Shown piece after piece: positions 1-6,419 of a stretch of DNA of 29,939 bases. The stretch covers positions 1 through 29,939 of IMG/VR virus record IMGVR_UViG_3300025009_000315; one strand, written 5' to 3'. This stretch comes from a virus. Numbering within the stretch: position 1 is the stretch's first letter; each line of letters opens with the position of its first letter. The position numbers were made by a program, and so were the translations under genes. Under the pieces are notes generated by a model. It ran no database searches, was not told where the DNA came from, and was given only the letters and a program-made list of their open reading frames with translations.

Positions 1-267
1 GAACTTCTTGAGGTCGTAGCAGTTGTCTGCCAAGAACTCTTTGAAATCACTAAATCTTTGGTCGGGTTTACTAACACCCCCGTTACCGGGAATCGCCTTA
101 TTTTTACCCGTTGCCGGGAATCCCGGTGTTTCCTCATATAAAGATACGAGTTCGTCAACCGCCCTGTCTGAATAACCTAGTTCTTTCAAGTGAGTCGGTC
201 TTACTGCGTCATCGTGAACTTTTTGCAGTATCTCCTCTACCTTCTGTCTATATTCTTGTTTGGTCAT
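1..267 (-). CDS. Hypothetical protein, C-terminus cut by window edge
   Basis: An open frame of 89 codons starts at ATG 267 and runs off the left edge of the window. It begins MTKQEYRQKVEEI, close to the first residues of the gene just upstream (MTKQEKEIE), which may be chance or a shared start. Its ATG overlaps the upstream stop in an ATGA arrangement (264-267), so it is probably translationally coupled. Residues about 49-64 are Gly/Pro/Asn-rich and come from a 16-bp direct repeat (79-94 and 107-122). I do not recognise the family; the start is well supported and the function unknown. Confidence 0.6.
   Translation of the reverse strand, partial: MTKQEYRQKVEEILQKVHDDAVRPTHLKELGYSDRAVDELVSLYEETPGFPATGKNKAIPGNGGVSKPDQRFSDFKEFLADNCYDLKKF
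79..122. repeat. Pair of 16-bp direct repeats
   Basis: The 16-mer CCCGTTACCGGGAATC at 79-94 recurs at 107-122 with one change (A to G). Each copy holds a near-palindrome (CCCG..CGGG). The repeats lie inside the partial gene and encode a Gly/Pro/Asn-rich linker, so they may be no more than a local duplication. Confidence 0.4.
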
Positions 268-578
268 ATTTTATTAAAACTCCTTATCATGTTAAATAAG
301 TCTATCTTTTCGGTTTTAGTGCCGTTTAGCTCGTTTATAACTTCAAACACCTCTGAATCGTATTTCTTAGGATTTACCTCGCCCTCAATATCATAATACT
401 TGCCACCAAGTCTAAGCAAACAGTGTTCTGATGTACACACAATATCCCCACCATAAATGGTTCGTAGGATATTGGCAAAATACCAACAACTTCCGTTCTT
501 GTAAATGTGTTCAGAGCCAACAAAACTATCCCTTATTGCTCTTATCGTTACCTCTATTTCCTTCTCTTGTTTGGTCAT
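264..578 (-). CDS. Small Cys/His/Asp protein, possibly papain-like fold
   Basis: This is a 104-residue protein with an AAGGAG ribosome site just before ATG 578. Its centre reads GSCWYFANILRTIYGG, then SEHCLLRLGGKYYDIEGEV. That gives a Cys, a His about 20 residues on and an Asp in a YYDIEG turn. Small phage proteins of this pattern (G-x-C-aromatic-F-A..., H-x-hydrophobic, Y-D) resemble minimal NlpC/papain-like folds, but that is my inference from layout. It overlaps both neighbours by ATGA junctions. The function is unknown; a peptidase or amidase role is only a suggestion. Confidence 0.6.
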   Translation of the reverse strand: MTKQEKEIEVTIRAIRDSFVGSEHIYKNGSCWYFANILRTIYGGDIVCTSEHCLLRLGGKYYDIEGEVNPKKYDSEVFEVINELNGTKTEKIDLFNMIRSFNKI

Positions 579-751
579 AGGTTCTCCTTATAAAATTCTT
601 TAGGGTCTATTGTTGTTATTCCGTTCCCGTACATAATGGCGTTTTGTACCGACTCCAGCCAAGCGTTCACATCTTTAGGTCTTATCCAATGTGCGAGTTT
701 AATCAATTTGTTAGCCACCCACACCCTAAGTCTAATAGTTAATAGTTTCAT
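575..751 (-). CDS. Small basic hypothetical protein (58 aa)
   Basis: An open frame from ATG 751 to TGA 575 encodes 58 residues beginning MKLLTIRLRVWVANKLIKLA. A GAGGGGAAG ribosome site lies directly upstream. The start overlaps the stop of the YopX-like gene (ATGA, 748-751) and the stop overlaps the next start (ATGA, 575-578). These two coupled junctions are the best evidence that the gene is real. The N-terminal half is amphipathic and basic. No family is recognised. Confidence 0.65.
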   Translation of the reverse strand: MKLLTIRLRVWVANKLIKLAHWIRPKDVNAWLESVQNAIMYGNGITTIDPKEFYKENL

Positions 752-1221
752 CTTCCCCTCACTTTCCTTAGTAGTTCGGGGTTTTCGTAGATGTTGCCGA
801 TTATTTCTAGCTTGTTTATGTTCGGATACCCAAAGATGTTACTGATTTTTTCCTCTCCATCCCCGTACCACTTGTCGTAGGCCTGTTCTTTCCACTTTTC
901 AACATAGTAATGTTCAAATATTTGTTTTAGATATACCCCGCAACCGTGTTCGTGGTCCTCATAACCTTCGTGGTTGTCAAAAAATCCTATCTGCACTTCA
1001 TAAGTACTGTAACTAGCAGGATAGGTATCTTTTAGAATATCCCCCTCGTAAATCTCCTTACCGTTTTTGTCTTTAAGTCCTGTGTATTGATTTAGTTCGC
1101 AGTTATCCAAATCTATTGTGTTTGAATCTGTCAAAGTACCGTTTCCGAATACAGCAAAATAATCGGGACTTAACCACTTTTTACCCCCCTTATCCCAAGC
1201 ACGAAACTTTATCTCTCTCAT
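748..1221 (-). CDS. YopX family protein
   Basis: This 157-residue protein begins MREIKFRAWDKGGKKW and contains QYTGLKDKNGKEIYEGDIL around residues 46-64. Both are hallmarks of the YopX family, common in phages and prophages of Gram-positive hosts. Length fits the family (about 120-160 aa). The biochemical role of YopX proteins is not established. The start is preceded by AAGGAA and overlaps the stop of a 32-codon frame (ATGA). It lies in an accessory cluster of small early genes. Confidence 0.9.
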   Translation of the reverse strand: MREIKFRAWDKGGKKWLSPDYFAVFGNGTLTDSNTIDLDNCELNQYTGLKDKNGKEIYEGDILKDTYPASYSTYEVQIGFFDNHEGYEDHEHGCGVYLKQIFEHYYVEKWKEQAYDKWYGDGEEKISNIFGYPNINKLEIIGNIYENPELLRKVRGR

Positions 1222-1316
1222 ATTTTTCCTTCCCGAACTTTCCTTAGTTCGTTCAAACCAAATAACTTACTGCTTGTGGCTTCTTTGATTATTTGTATTG
1301 CTGTTTCTTCTGACAT
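1218..1316 (-). CDS. Very small hypothetical protein (32 aa)
   Basis: ATG 1316 is preceded by AAAGGAG at good spacing. The frame runs to a TGA at 1218 that overlaps the YopX gene start as ATGA. The peptide begins MSEETAIQIIKEATSSKLFG and is predicted helical and amphipathic. Ribosome site plus coupled junction favour a real gene. It overlaps the end of the upstream gene by 28 nt. Function unknown. Confidence 0.5.
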   Translation of the reverse strand: MSEETAIQIIKEATSSKLFGLNELRKVREGKI

Positions 1317-1546
1317 CTTAGCTCCTTTAACCTTAAATACTCATCTTCACAAGGCTTACCGCCTATCCGGCGGAATCCATACTCTGCAAAGCTCTCGTAG
1401 TTTTCTATCCCACAAGCTAGTGCATACAAAGCGATGTCGGTCCATATCTTTTCAATCTCTTTATCTATCTTCTTCGCTACGCGTTCCGCGTGTTGTTCAG
1501 TATTTCTAGCGTGTATATATTCCTGTTGTATCGGTTGTTGGAACAT
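1289..1546 (-). CDS. Hypothetical protein (85 aa)
   Basis: The frame is open from TTG 1564. I place the start at ATG 1546 (MFQQPIQQEYIHARNTEQHA), which has an AGAGGG site 4 nt upstream. The protein is charged and helical, with a C-terminal KPCEDEYLRLKELRCQKKQQ segment. It overlaps the upstream small Cys-rich gene by about 40 nt in another frame. Not recognised; possibly a small DNA-metabolism accessory protein like its neighbours. Confidence 0.55.
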   Translation of the reverse strand: MFQQPIQQEYIHARNTEQHAERVAKKIDKEIEKIWTDIALYALACGIENYESFAEYGFRRIGGKPCEDEYLRLKELRCQKKQQYK

Positions 1547-1667
1547 AAGCCCTCTTATCTGCAAACCAACCCCTACCCCCCTGCCTCATTGCTATGTAAG
1601 CGCATTCGTGTGAACAATACTTTCTACCTCGTACTACCTCATTTGTCTGGCATTGTGGGCAGATCAT
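1506..1667 (-). CDS. Small zinc-ribbon-like protein (53 aa)
   Basis: A 53-residue frame from ATG 1667 to TAG 1506 begins MICPQCQTNEVVRGRKYCSH and continues ECAYIAMRQGGRGW. It has a CPxC pair (Cys3, Cys6) and a CxxxC pair (Cys18, Cys22), the spacing of a small treble-clef or zinc-ribbon fold. It fills an otherwise empty gap between the 98-aa protein and the 85-aa protein. Such mini zinc proteins are common in phage early regions, where they often bind nucleic acid or host proteins. No specific function can be assigned. Confidence 0.6.
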   Translation of the reverse strand: MICPQCQTNEVVRGRKYCSHECAYIAMRQGGRGWFADKRAYVPTTDTTGIYTR

Positions 1668-1670
1668 GGG

Positions 1671-1967
1671 TTAGTCCGCAACTCTCCTGTTTTCCACCGG
1701 GGAGTATTCCCTCTGTCTGACAACTTTCCACGTTCCTTTATCCACTTGTATTGTTTTATGCTCCTCGTGGACCAATTCCGTAGGCTTGTCGAGATTTACG
1801 AACATTTCGTCATCTGTGCCATAAACACTTAATGTGGGGGTGTTTAAGCGGTGGGCGTGTCCTGTAGTTTCCCCACGAACCAAAATGTTGTCCTTTCGTT
1901 TCTTTAACCCTTTGGGCAAATTTGATACTGATTCAAGTAAAACATCACCTTGTCTTAGAATAGACAT
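1671..1967 (-). CDS. Conserved hypothetical protein, partner of the DUF6745 gene
   Basis: I choose ATG 1967 (MSILRQGDVLLESVSNLP) because a perfect AGGAGG lies 7 nt upstream. The 98-aa product contains GETTGHAHRL, ELVHEEHKTI and WKVVRQREYSP, a pattern I recognise from small proteins encoded beside DUF6745 genes in phages and actinobacteria; this comes from memory and was not searched. The conserved His residues (GHAH, HEEH) suggest a metal-binding beta fold. It begins 1 nt after the stop of the repeat protein gene, so the two are probably made together. Confidence 0.8.
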   Translation of the reverse strand: MSILRQGDVLLESVSNLPKGLKKRKDNILVRGETTGHAHRLNTPTLSVYGTDDEMFVNLDKPTELVHEEHKTIQVDKGTWKVVRQREYSPVENRRVAD

Positions 1968-1968
1968 T

Positions 1969-2997
1969 TCAAGCCTCCTGTTCCGGCAGGTACTTATCAG
2001 CATCTAGCTGAAATGACCACGCCACTGCCTCCCTGCAGGTCTTAACTGTAGGAGGAACTCTCAAAAAATATATACGTTCTGTTGATGTATCTTTCATCTG
2101 GAGAAGTCTTAACTCCTCCCCATCAACTTGCTCAAAAATACGATGTAATTTGTAATCCGCCCAAGTGTCTATCGTTGCGGGTTTGAACCATTCCATAAAC
2201 TTGTCGTAGCCGACCTTTTCAACCAAACACCTTTTGATTTCTTGGTTTTCTTCCTTTAACCAAACCTCTTTAGTTATCTGTTCTTTGGGTGTTGTTATCA
2301 CATATTCTGGTACTTTTGTTCCGTGCCACGCATAAAACCCCCAACCATCTCGGTACTCCATACATTTTTGTACTTCGTTGTGAAGTTTTCCGTTTTCATC
2401 AAGGGTTAGAAGTTTTGGTTTTCTTACAAGAACAGCCTCTTTAGAATATAAGTGGTAGCCAGATACTAATTGATTTGTTCTATCTAGCCATCTTAAATTA
2501 TTGGGTTCTAACACCTCGTTGAAAAACCCATAAAAGGACAGAAGATCCGCATTGTAATAGGCCCCAACGCTGGCCCAAACGCTGGCCCCAACGCTGGCCC
2601 TAACGCTGGCCCAAACGCTGTCCCAAACGCTGTCCCTAACGCTGGCCCAAACGCTGGCCCTAACGCTGGCCCAAACGCTGTCCCAAACGCTGTCCCTAAC
2701 GCTGGCCCTAACGCTGGCCCAAACGCTGTCCCAAACGCTGTCCCTAACGCTGGCCCCAACGCTGGCCCCAACGCTGGCCCCGCGCAGATATTTCATTCCC
2801 TCGCTAGGCGAGTCTACCCAAGTTATTTTTATACTTTCTTTAAGACCGGCTACTTTGTAGGCTTCTCGAAGATTGTATTCAGCTTCTTTTTCAGTATCGG
2901 GGGTTGAAATCGTATTTAACTGAATCGCAATACGTTCTTTAGCAAACTCGCACATCCTGTCTATTTGGGCGTCTGTGAGTTTAGTTAGTTTTTTCAT
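1969..2997 (-). CDS. DUF6745-like protein with 18 tandem 4-residue repeats
   Basis: This 342-residue protein has an N-terminal helical part (1-70). Residues about 73-144 follow: 18 units of the form V-[W/R/G]-[A/D]-S. The C-terminal domain contains [26 protein letters not shown] and [20 protein letters not shown]. The C-terminal motifs match DUF6745, whose members often carry similar DQVW/ASVW-type repeats that probably form a solenoid. ATG 2997 is preceded by GGAGG and by a promoter with a very short leader. The biochemical function of the family is not known. The repeat tract invites length variation between relatives. Confidence 0.85.
   Translation of the reverse strand: MKKLTKLTDAQIDRMCEFAKERIAIQLNTISTPDTEKEAEYNLREAYKVAGLKESIKITWVDSPSEGMKYLRGASVGASVGASVRDSVWDSVWASVRASVRDSVWDSVWASVRASVWASVRDSVWDSVWASVRASVGASVWASVGAYYNADLLSFYGFFNEVLEPNNLRWLDRTNQLVSGYHLYSKEAVLVRKPKLLTLDENGKLHNEVQKCMEYRDGWGFYAWHGTKVPEYVITTPKEQITKEVWLKEENQEIKRCLVEKVGYDKFMEWFKPATIDTWADYKLHRIFEQVDGEELRLLQMKDTSTERIYFLRVPPTVKTCREAVAWSFQLDADKYLPEQEA
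2562..2781 (-). repeat. Tandem array of 18 x 12-bp units inside the DUF6745 gene
   Basis: On the plus strand every unit reads GCTG-N-CCC/CCA/CCT-AAC, with the first variable base G or T and the second C, A or T. The other ten bases are invariant by eye. A higher-order block of about 60 bp (2581-2640 against 2641-2700) differs at only one base. In the coding frame the two variable bases switch Ala/Asp and Gly/Trp/Arg. Confidence 0.95.
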
Positions 2998-3014
2998 TTT
3001 TGTCCTCCAGATCT

Positions 3015-3042
3015 AGTATAACTTAGTTGCCTATCTTGTCAA
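3015..3042 (-). promoter_or_regulatory. Sigma70-type promoter for the DUF6745 gene
   Basis: Reading leftward, TTGACA (3042-3037), a 16-bp spacer and TATACT (3020-3015) are followed about 18 nt later by ATG 2997. The expected start near 3008 leaves just enough RNA for the GGAGG site. The promoter overlaps the 3' end of the preceding gene. Confidence 0.7.
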
Positions 3043-3376
3043 CACCCCCAGGAGACATTGTTATCCCCGCCCCTCGCCGTACTAATCTTCTACGCTGACG
3101 CATCTTTAACCTCTCTATCCGGGCAAATTCCCCGTCTTTTCTTCTTTTACGCATATAAAGCTTGTTGTAGCACTTTTTGCAAAGTCCCGACTTACTGTAG
3201 TTACTTACTAAAGTTCGGCACTTTGGGCATCTTCGGTCTCCACACATATAAAAGTCTATCGCTTTACCGGCGACCATCCTTATGGCCGGGAAGTATGAAG
3301 GATCCTCGCCCATCCTTTCCAGGTGTTCTTTTAAGTTTTCAAGCGCTTTTGCTTTTCTTATGAGGTATGACGGCAT
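3023..3376 (-). CDS. Cys-rich (zinc-binding) basic protein
   Basis: From ATG 3376 the product is 117 residues; a GTG at 3394 is an alternative start but lies in a hairpin-rich leader. The middle holds CGDRRCPKC (Cys45, Cys50, Cys53) and CKKC (Cys66, Cys69), a zinc-ribbon arrangement. It is followed by a strongly basic stretch (MRKRRKDGEFARIERLKMRQ) suited to binding nucleic acid. It may be a transcriptional or HNH-accessory protein. No catalytic HNH histidine is visible, so I do not call it a nuclease. Confidence 0.6.
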   Translation of the reverse strand: MPSYLIRKAKALENLKEHLERMGEDPSYFPAIRMVAGKAIDFYMCGDRRCPKCRTLVSNYSKSGLCKKCYNKLYMRKRRKDGEFARIERLKMRQRRRLVRRGAGITMSPGGVDKIGN

Positions 3377-3394
3377 ATTTTTTATACCCCGCAC

Positions 3395-3505
3395 AGCCCA
3401 GCACCTGCCGGGCTGCCGTTCGGCGACGAAACACTAGGGCCTAGAAGTAGGGGGCAATAGAATGTGCCCAAGAGTAAAAATCACCCCCTACTTTTAAGTT
3501 CTAGG
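3395..3505 (-). promoter_or_regulatory. Structured non-coding region between ninG-like and zinc-protein genes
   Basis: This 111-nt gap is rich in inverted repeats. AAGTAGGGGG (3445-3454) pairs with CCCCCTACTT (3484-3493), extended outside by CCTAG/CTAGG (3440-3444/3501-3505). Within it GGGCA (3452-3456) can instead pair with TGCCC (3465-3469). A second GC-rich hairpin (3395-3414, 8 bp, 4-nt loop) sits at the proposed 5' UTR of the next gene. No T-run follows either one on the minus strand. They look like an RNA processing or regulatory structure rather than a terminator. Confidence 0.5.
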
Positions 3506-3949
3506 TCAGTTGTTTTCATAACAACCCTTAAATTCTTCTTTATAAAAATCCCGTATTCTTTCGTAGTCTTCCTTCGTATATTCTTTTGTTGTGTGCCTTA
3601 GTTGCTTGAGCGCCTCAACTTTCTTTGACCCGTAAAGTTCAACCATCTTTGTTTCGTAAGCTTCTTTGTTGCCGTGTTTAAAAAGGTTGCACTGCCTACA
3701 CTGTAAGTGAACCAGTTCTTCTTCAAACAAAACTGCATTTCCTCTCCCATCTATAAAGTGGCCTGCCTGACCCCCATACAAAGTAAATAGTGGTGTTACC
3801 CGCCCACAAGTAAAACACTTGCCCGTTTCCTTGGAACCCATACTTATAAGACCGTCCCTTAAACGAATGTACTTAGAAAACGCGCCCCACGCTTCTTTCT
3901 TGACTTTTGACTTAGTTATTGTTTTCTTTTTAGTCGGCTTTTTTGGCAT
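3506..3949 (-). CDS. ninG: NinG/Rap-like recombination protein
   Basis: This 147-residue protein has a Lys-rich N-terminus. It then shows KKEAWGAFSKYIRLRD, GKCFTCG (Cys45, Cys48), GHFIDGRGNAVLFEEELVH (His64, Asn71) and CRQCNLFKHGN (Cys84, Cys87). This is the signature of lambda NinG (Rap) and related HNH-fold recombination proteins, which act on branched DNA during phage recombination. Length is slightly below that of lambda NinG. It overlaps the OB-like gene by 20 nt. The ribosome site is weak, which fits translational coupling. Confidence 0.85.
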   Translation of the reverse strand: MPKKPTKKKTITKSKVKKEAWGAFSKYIRLRDGLISMGSKETGKCFTCGRVTPLFTLYGGQAGHFIDGRGNAVLFEEELVHLQCRQCNLFKHGNKEAYETKMVELYGSKKVEALKQLRHTTKEYTKEDYERIRDFYKEEFKGCYENN

Positions 3950-4262
3950 GTCTTATGGCAATTTCAATCACCGAAAGGCGTTTTTCTACCTCAATTATAC
4001 GATCTTCTAATAGGTCGTTCTTGCTAGGTAATTCGAAGTTCAGGTAGTCGCCGTTTTTGTCTACCTTAACGGTAACTTCCATCCCGGGCTTCCAATCGAC
4101 CATCTTTTCTTGTTTCTTATATTTAAGGTCGAGTTCCTTATCTATGTAACAAGACATCTTCCTTCCGTCTTCGGCCATAATTATGACCATGTTATATCCC
4201 CTTCCGGTCTTACTTGTGCCGGATTTGGTTTCTATCGTTGCGATTTTTATCTTTTCTATCAT
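3930..4262 (-). CDS. Hypothetical protein with OB-like beta domain
   Basis: This 110-residue protein starts at ATG 4262 after AAGGGA and overlaps the upstream stop as ATGA. Residues 1-78 look like an all-beta module (IATIETKSGTSKTGRGYNMV, then a segment ending YLNFELPS) reminiscent of OB folds in single-strand DNA-binding accessory proteins. Residues 80-110 are predicted coiled coil. Lying between a nuclease and NinG, a role in DNA recombination or replication is plausible but unproven. Confidence 0.6.
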   Translation of the reverse strand: MIEKIKIATIETKSGTSKTGRGYNMVIIMAEDGRKMSCYIDKELDLKYKKQEKMVDWKPGMEVTVKVDKNGDYLNFELPSKNDLLEDRIIEVEKRLSVIEIAIRHAKKAD

Positions 4263-4402
4263 GGGTTCCCTTCAGAATTAAATAATAAAGGCGGTGTTCG
4301 TGCTTTTTTATTTGTGTGTTCTTTACGGCAGTAAGATCTGGGGTTGCACGCATAGTCCTGGAAGGTTTTTCCGCAGAACTTACATTTGTAGTTAATCTTC
4401 AT
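4259..4402 (-). CDS. Mini zinc-finger protein (47 aa)
   Basis: A 47-residue frame from ATG 4402 to TGA 4259 begins MKINYKCKFCGKTFQDYACN and continues PRSYCRKEH. The CxxC pair followed by CxxxxxC and a His suggests one zinc site. The stop overlaps the next start as ATGA and the start overlaps the upstream nuclease gene by 11 nt. Together they form a compact group of DNA-metabolism genes. Confidence 0.6.
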   Translation of the reverse strand: MKINYKCKFCGKTFQDYACNPRSYCRKEHTNKKARTPPLLFNSEGNP

Positions 4403-5072
4403 AATATCCCATCTTAATTAAGCTACTTCTATTCTTCCACTCGTACAGGTTCTTGGCCGATAAAAACGGTTCCAACTCGTACACGAATTCCTTATAAGTA
4501 AACGTGCCGTCCTCCGCTAAAGCCAAGCCGAACATCCCCGCCACTTCCGTGCCACACTCGGACAGTGCGTTCTTATAGGCACTTAGTTGGAGTTGTATTT
4601 CTTGAAAAAGTCTACCATCCTTTTGGGTCTTGACGTCTATTAAGTACTGTTTTCCACCGACGTCTACCAACATATCTAGTGTTCCGGCATATTGGTACTT
4701 TTTGCTTATTACTGTCCTTTCGTGTTCTATTACCTTGGGGTTATGGCTATTAATCCATGATTGAAAAGCGCGAGCGTACCCGCCGTAAATACCTCCTTGG
4801 CCTCTAACCTCGCCTATGTTTTCGTAAGCTTCTACAAGGTCGTGGATTGCAGATCCCCTGCCCATAGCTTTTTGTGACACGTCCTTACGGGCGGATATGG
4901 CTTCCTCCCTCGATATTTCGGGGTTTAGTATAACGGCATCGTAGGTTTCCCCACAAGCCCAATACAGCAAGGCGGCGCTCTTGTCTATTATGCCCAGTAT
5001 TGTAGTTACCGAAATATATGGCTTTTTTTCTACCCAATACATCCCGGCGCGTTTTGTGTGTTTTTCGTTCAT
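4392..5072 (-). CDS. PD-(D/E)XK nuclease, RecB/Cas4-like
   Basis: This 226-residue protein shows the RecB-family nuclease order: GSAIHDLVE (His77), then YAGTLDMLV (Asp133), YLIDVKT (Asp146, Lys148) and QLQLSAYKNAL (Gln162, Tyr166). No helicase domain or Cys cluster is present, so it is a stand-alone exonuclease like those phages use for DNA processing or recombination. It sits upstream of the mini zinc-finger, OB-like and NinG genes, a sensible recombination module. The start is ATG 5072, with AAGG about 11 nt upstream. Confidence 0.85.
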   Translation of the reverse strand: MNEKHTKRAGMYWVEKKPYISVTTILGIIDKSAALLYWACGETYDAVILNPEISREEAISARKDVSQKAMGRGSAIHDLVEAYENIGEVRGQGGIYGGYARAFQSWINSHNPKVIEHERTVISKKYQYAGTLDMLVDVGGKQYLIDVKTQKDGRLFQEIQLQLSAYKNALSECGTEVAGMFGLALAEDGTFTYKEFVYELEPFLSAKNLYEWKNRSSLIKMGYYED

Positions 5073-5073
5073 A

Positions 5074-5445
5074 TTATTTATACCTTCTTACTAAATTATA
5101 TTTTTGAACTATCTCAAACCACTCTTCCTCGGTGAAGATATCGCTTTTAAGGCGGTTACACATAAAACAAGCTAAAACTAGGTTTCCCGGCCTATAACCA
5201 CCCCTAGCATCTTTCCTATCTATTTTGGTGTCAAACTTATCCTTAAACTCCCTACCGCAGTAGTGGCATGTCTTTGGTTGGGCTGAATACCAATCAACAA
5301 AATCTTCGGCACTTATTTCAAAATCTATTCCTTTCCCCTTGCAGGTCGCTTTTTTACTAGCGTACTTCACCTTAATTGGGTTTCGTTTTCTATATTCGTT
5401 GTTTGCTTTTCTCATCTTTTCTTTGTCCCTTAGTCTTTTAGTCAT
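5074..5445 (-). CDS. HNH endonuclease
   Basis: This 123-residue protein has a basic N-terminus and then TCHYCGREF (Cys60, Cys63), KIDRKDARGGYRPGNLVLAC (Asp76, Asn88, Cys93) and FMCNRLKSD (Cys96, Asn97). These match small free-standing phage HNH nucleases of the GGYxxGNxVxACxxCNxxK type. It may be a homing-type nuclease or act in genome processing. Its start codon lies 3 nt from a pair of interleaved inverted repeats that include the ribosome site. Confidence 0.88.
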   Translation of the reverse strand: MTKRLRDKEKMRKANNEYRKRNPIKVKYASKKATCKGKGIDFEISAEDFVDWYSAQPKTCHYCGREFKDKFDTKIDRKDARGGYRPGNLVLACFMCNRLKSDIFTEEEWFEIVQKYNLVRRYK

Positions 5446-5448
5446 GTT

Positions 5449-5486
5449 GCCATTCCCCAGCTGGAGCTTAGGAATGGCCTCCAGCT
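5449..5486 (-). promoter_or_regulatory. Interleaved inverted repeats over the HNH ribosome site
   Basis: In minus-strand order the RNA reads AGCTGGAG, GCCATTCC, TAAG, CTCCAGCT, GG, GGAATGGC, AAC, then ATG 5445. The two 8-bp stems interleave (5486-5479 with 5466-5459; 5478-5471 with 5456-5449). Linkers of 0, 4 and 2 nt make a full pseudoknot sterically difficult, so the stems should compete. The second stem hides the GGGGA ribosome site, the first frees it. Confidence 0.7.
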
Positions 5487-5500
5487 AGGGTTTCCTTTCG

Positions 5501-6100
5501 TTAGAAGTTCTTTGTTAGAACCCCCATAAAGTTCACGGAATAATCGCACACTTGTAAGCCTTGTACGCCTTTGTTATATAGGCATATCGCTTCTACGAGG
5601 TCGTTTCCGTTCATACTTAACCTTTCTTCGAGCCAATCGTTGACCTTTTCGGTCACTTGCTCGAACGTATCGTAGCACTTGTTCTCGAAACTATTTTGCC
5701 TGTAGCCGTATCCGTTGAACTTTCCGCTTTCCTTACAAAAGTCGTTTTTCCCGGATGTACTTTCAAGAAAATAGATCGTCTTTAGTGCCGGACTTAGGTG
5801 GTACTGCTCTATGACCTCGATGTCCGTTTTAGGTTTGTTTTCAGCGTTCACTTGTTCAACAGTCAGTTCTTTTTTGGTTTCCCTAACAAAACCTATCCAT
5901 CTAGTCGGAAATTGCCACTCATGTCCAGCTCTCCAGCCATGGTACCCTTCGGCACCGTAAGCTACACCAATAGCAACTAACGTTAAAACAGATAACAATC
6001 GAAACATCTTTCTTTTAAACGTAGTCTTTTCTTTCTTAACCCTTTTCTTTCTTTCGGGTTTTACAAAATCGGCTACGTCTATTTGTTTAAGTTCGTTCAT
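5501..6100 (-). CDS. Membrane-anchored lysozyme/transglycosylase-like protein
   Basis: This 199-residue protein has a basic N-terminus and one membrane segment at about 33-52 (FRLLSVLTLVAIGVAYGA). A C-terminal domain follows with YFLESTSGKNDFC (Glu113), NGYGYRQNSF, CYDTFEQV and ICLYNKGVQGLQVCDY. An E-[S/T]-x-G turn, a GxGxxQ-like loop and a YNxG segment are typical of lytic transglycosylase and goose-lysozyme folds. The orientation would place the enzyme outside the membrane. It lies far from the amidase/holin cluster and may act in entry or early wall remodelling. Confidence 0.7.
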   Translation of the reverse strand: MNELKQIDVADFVKPERKKRVKKEKTTFKRKMFRLLSVLTLVAIGVAYGAEGYHGWRAGHEWQFPTRWIGFVRETKKELTVEQVNAENKPKTDIEVIEQYHLSPALKTIYFLESTSGKNDFCKESGKFNGYGYRQNSFENKCYDTFEQVTEKVNDWLEERLSMNGNDLVEAICLYNKGVQGLQVCDYSVNFMGVLTKNF

Positions 6101-6393
6101 GAATTATCACCACCTTCCGATTCTTTCCATGTATCATAAGCTTGTTGTTCCAAGACTTCTTGCTTTATATGATCACAGGTAGCGCAGTAGCCGGTTTCTT
6201 GCATAAAAGCAACCTCCACAGGATCTACCGGGGCTTTACCACAGCTACAGCGGTGTTCGTATAGAACCCACATCTTTGAGATATTATCAGAGTATCTTTT
6301 AAGGGAATCGGCAAAAGATTGTACCGTATCGGCAAGTTCGTGCTTTCCTTGGCTACGGTAAATATGTACGAGTTTGGCGGTAGTATTAGTCAT
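6097..6393 (-). CDS. Hypothetical Cys-motif protein (98 aa)
   Basis: I prefer ATG 6393, which has AGGAAAG upstream, over ATG 6414, which has no ribosome site and lies close to the -10 element. The product is helical at the N-terminus, has CSCG and CATC pairs about 20 residues apart (probable zinc site) and an acidic C-terminus. Its stop overlaps the lysozyme-like gene as ATGA. It is the first gene after the promoter at 6424-6452. Confidence 0.6.
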   Translation of the reverse strand: MTNTTAKLVHIYRSQGKHELADTVQSFADSLKRYSDNISKMWVLYEHRCSCGKAPVDPVEVAFMQETGYCATCDHIKQEVLEQQAYDTWKESEGGDNS

Positions 6394-6419
6394 CTTGGGC
6401 TTTCCTAATTTCATACTAA

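Noticed and set aside
2508-2771. Alternate-frame product made of GPALGTAFG repeats
   Set aside because: It is the +1 reading of the 12-bp repeat array inside the DUF6745 gene; any open repeat frame stays open in other frames.
2562-2781. CRISPR-like array
   Set aside because: Units are contiguous 12-mers with no unique spacers and encode protein in frame.
2562-2781. Diversity-generating retroelement variable region
   Set aside because: Variation at positions that include A is suggestive, but no reverse transcriptase, template repeat or accessory gene is present in the window, and tandem expansion explains the data.
5449-5486. Simple intrinsic terminator for the lysozyme-like gene
   Set aside because: Neither stem is followed by a T-run; the downstream strand leads straight into the HNH ribosome site.
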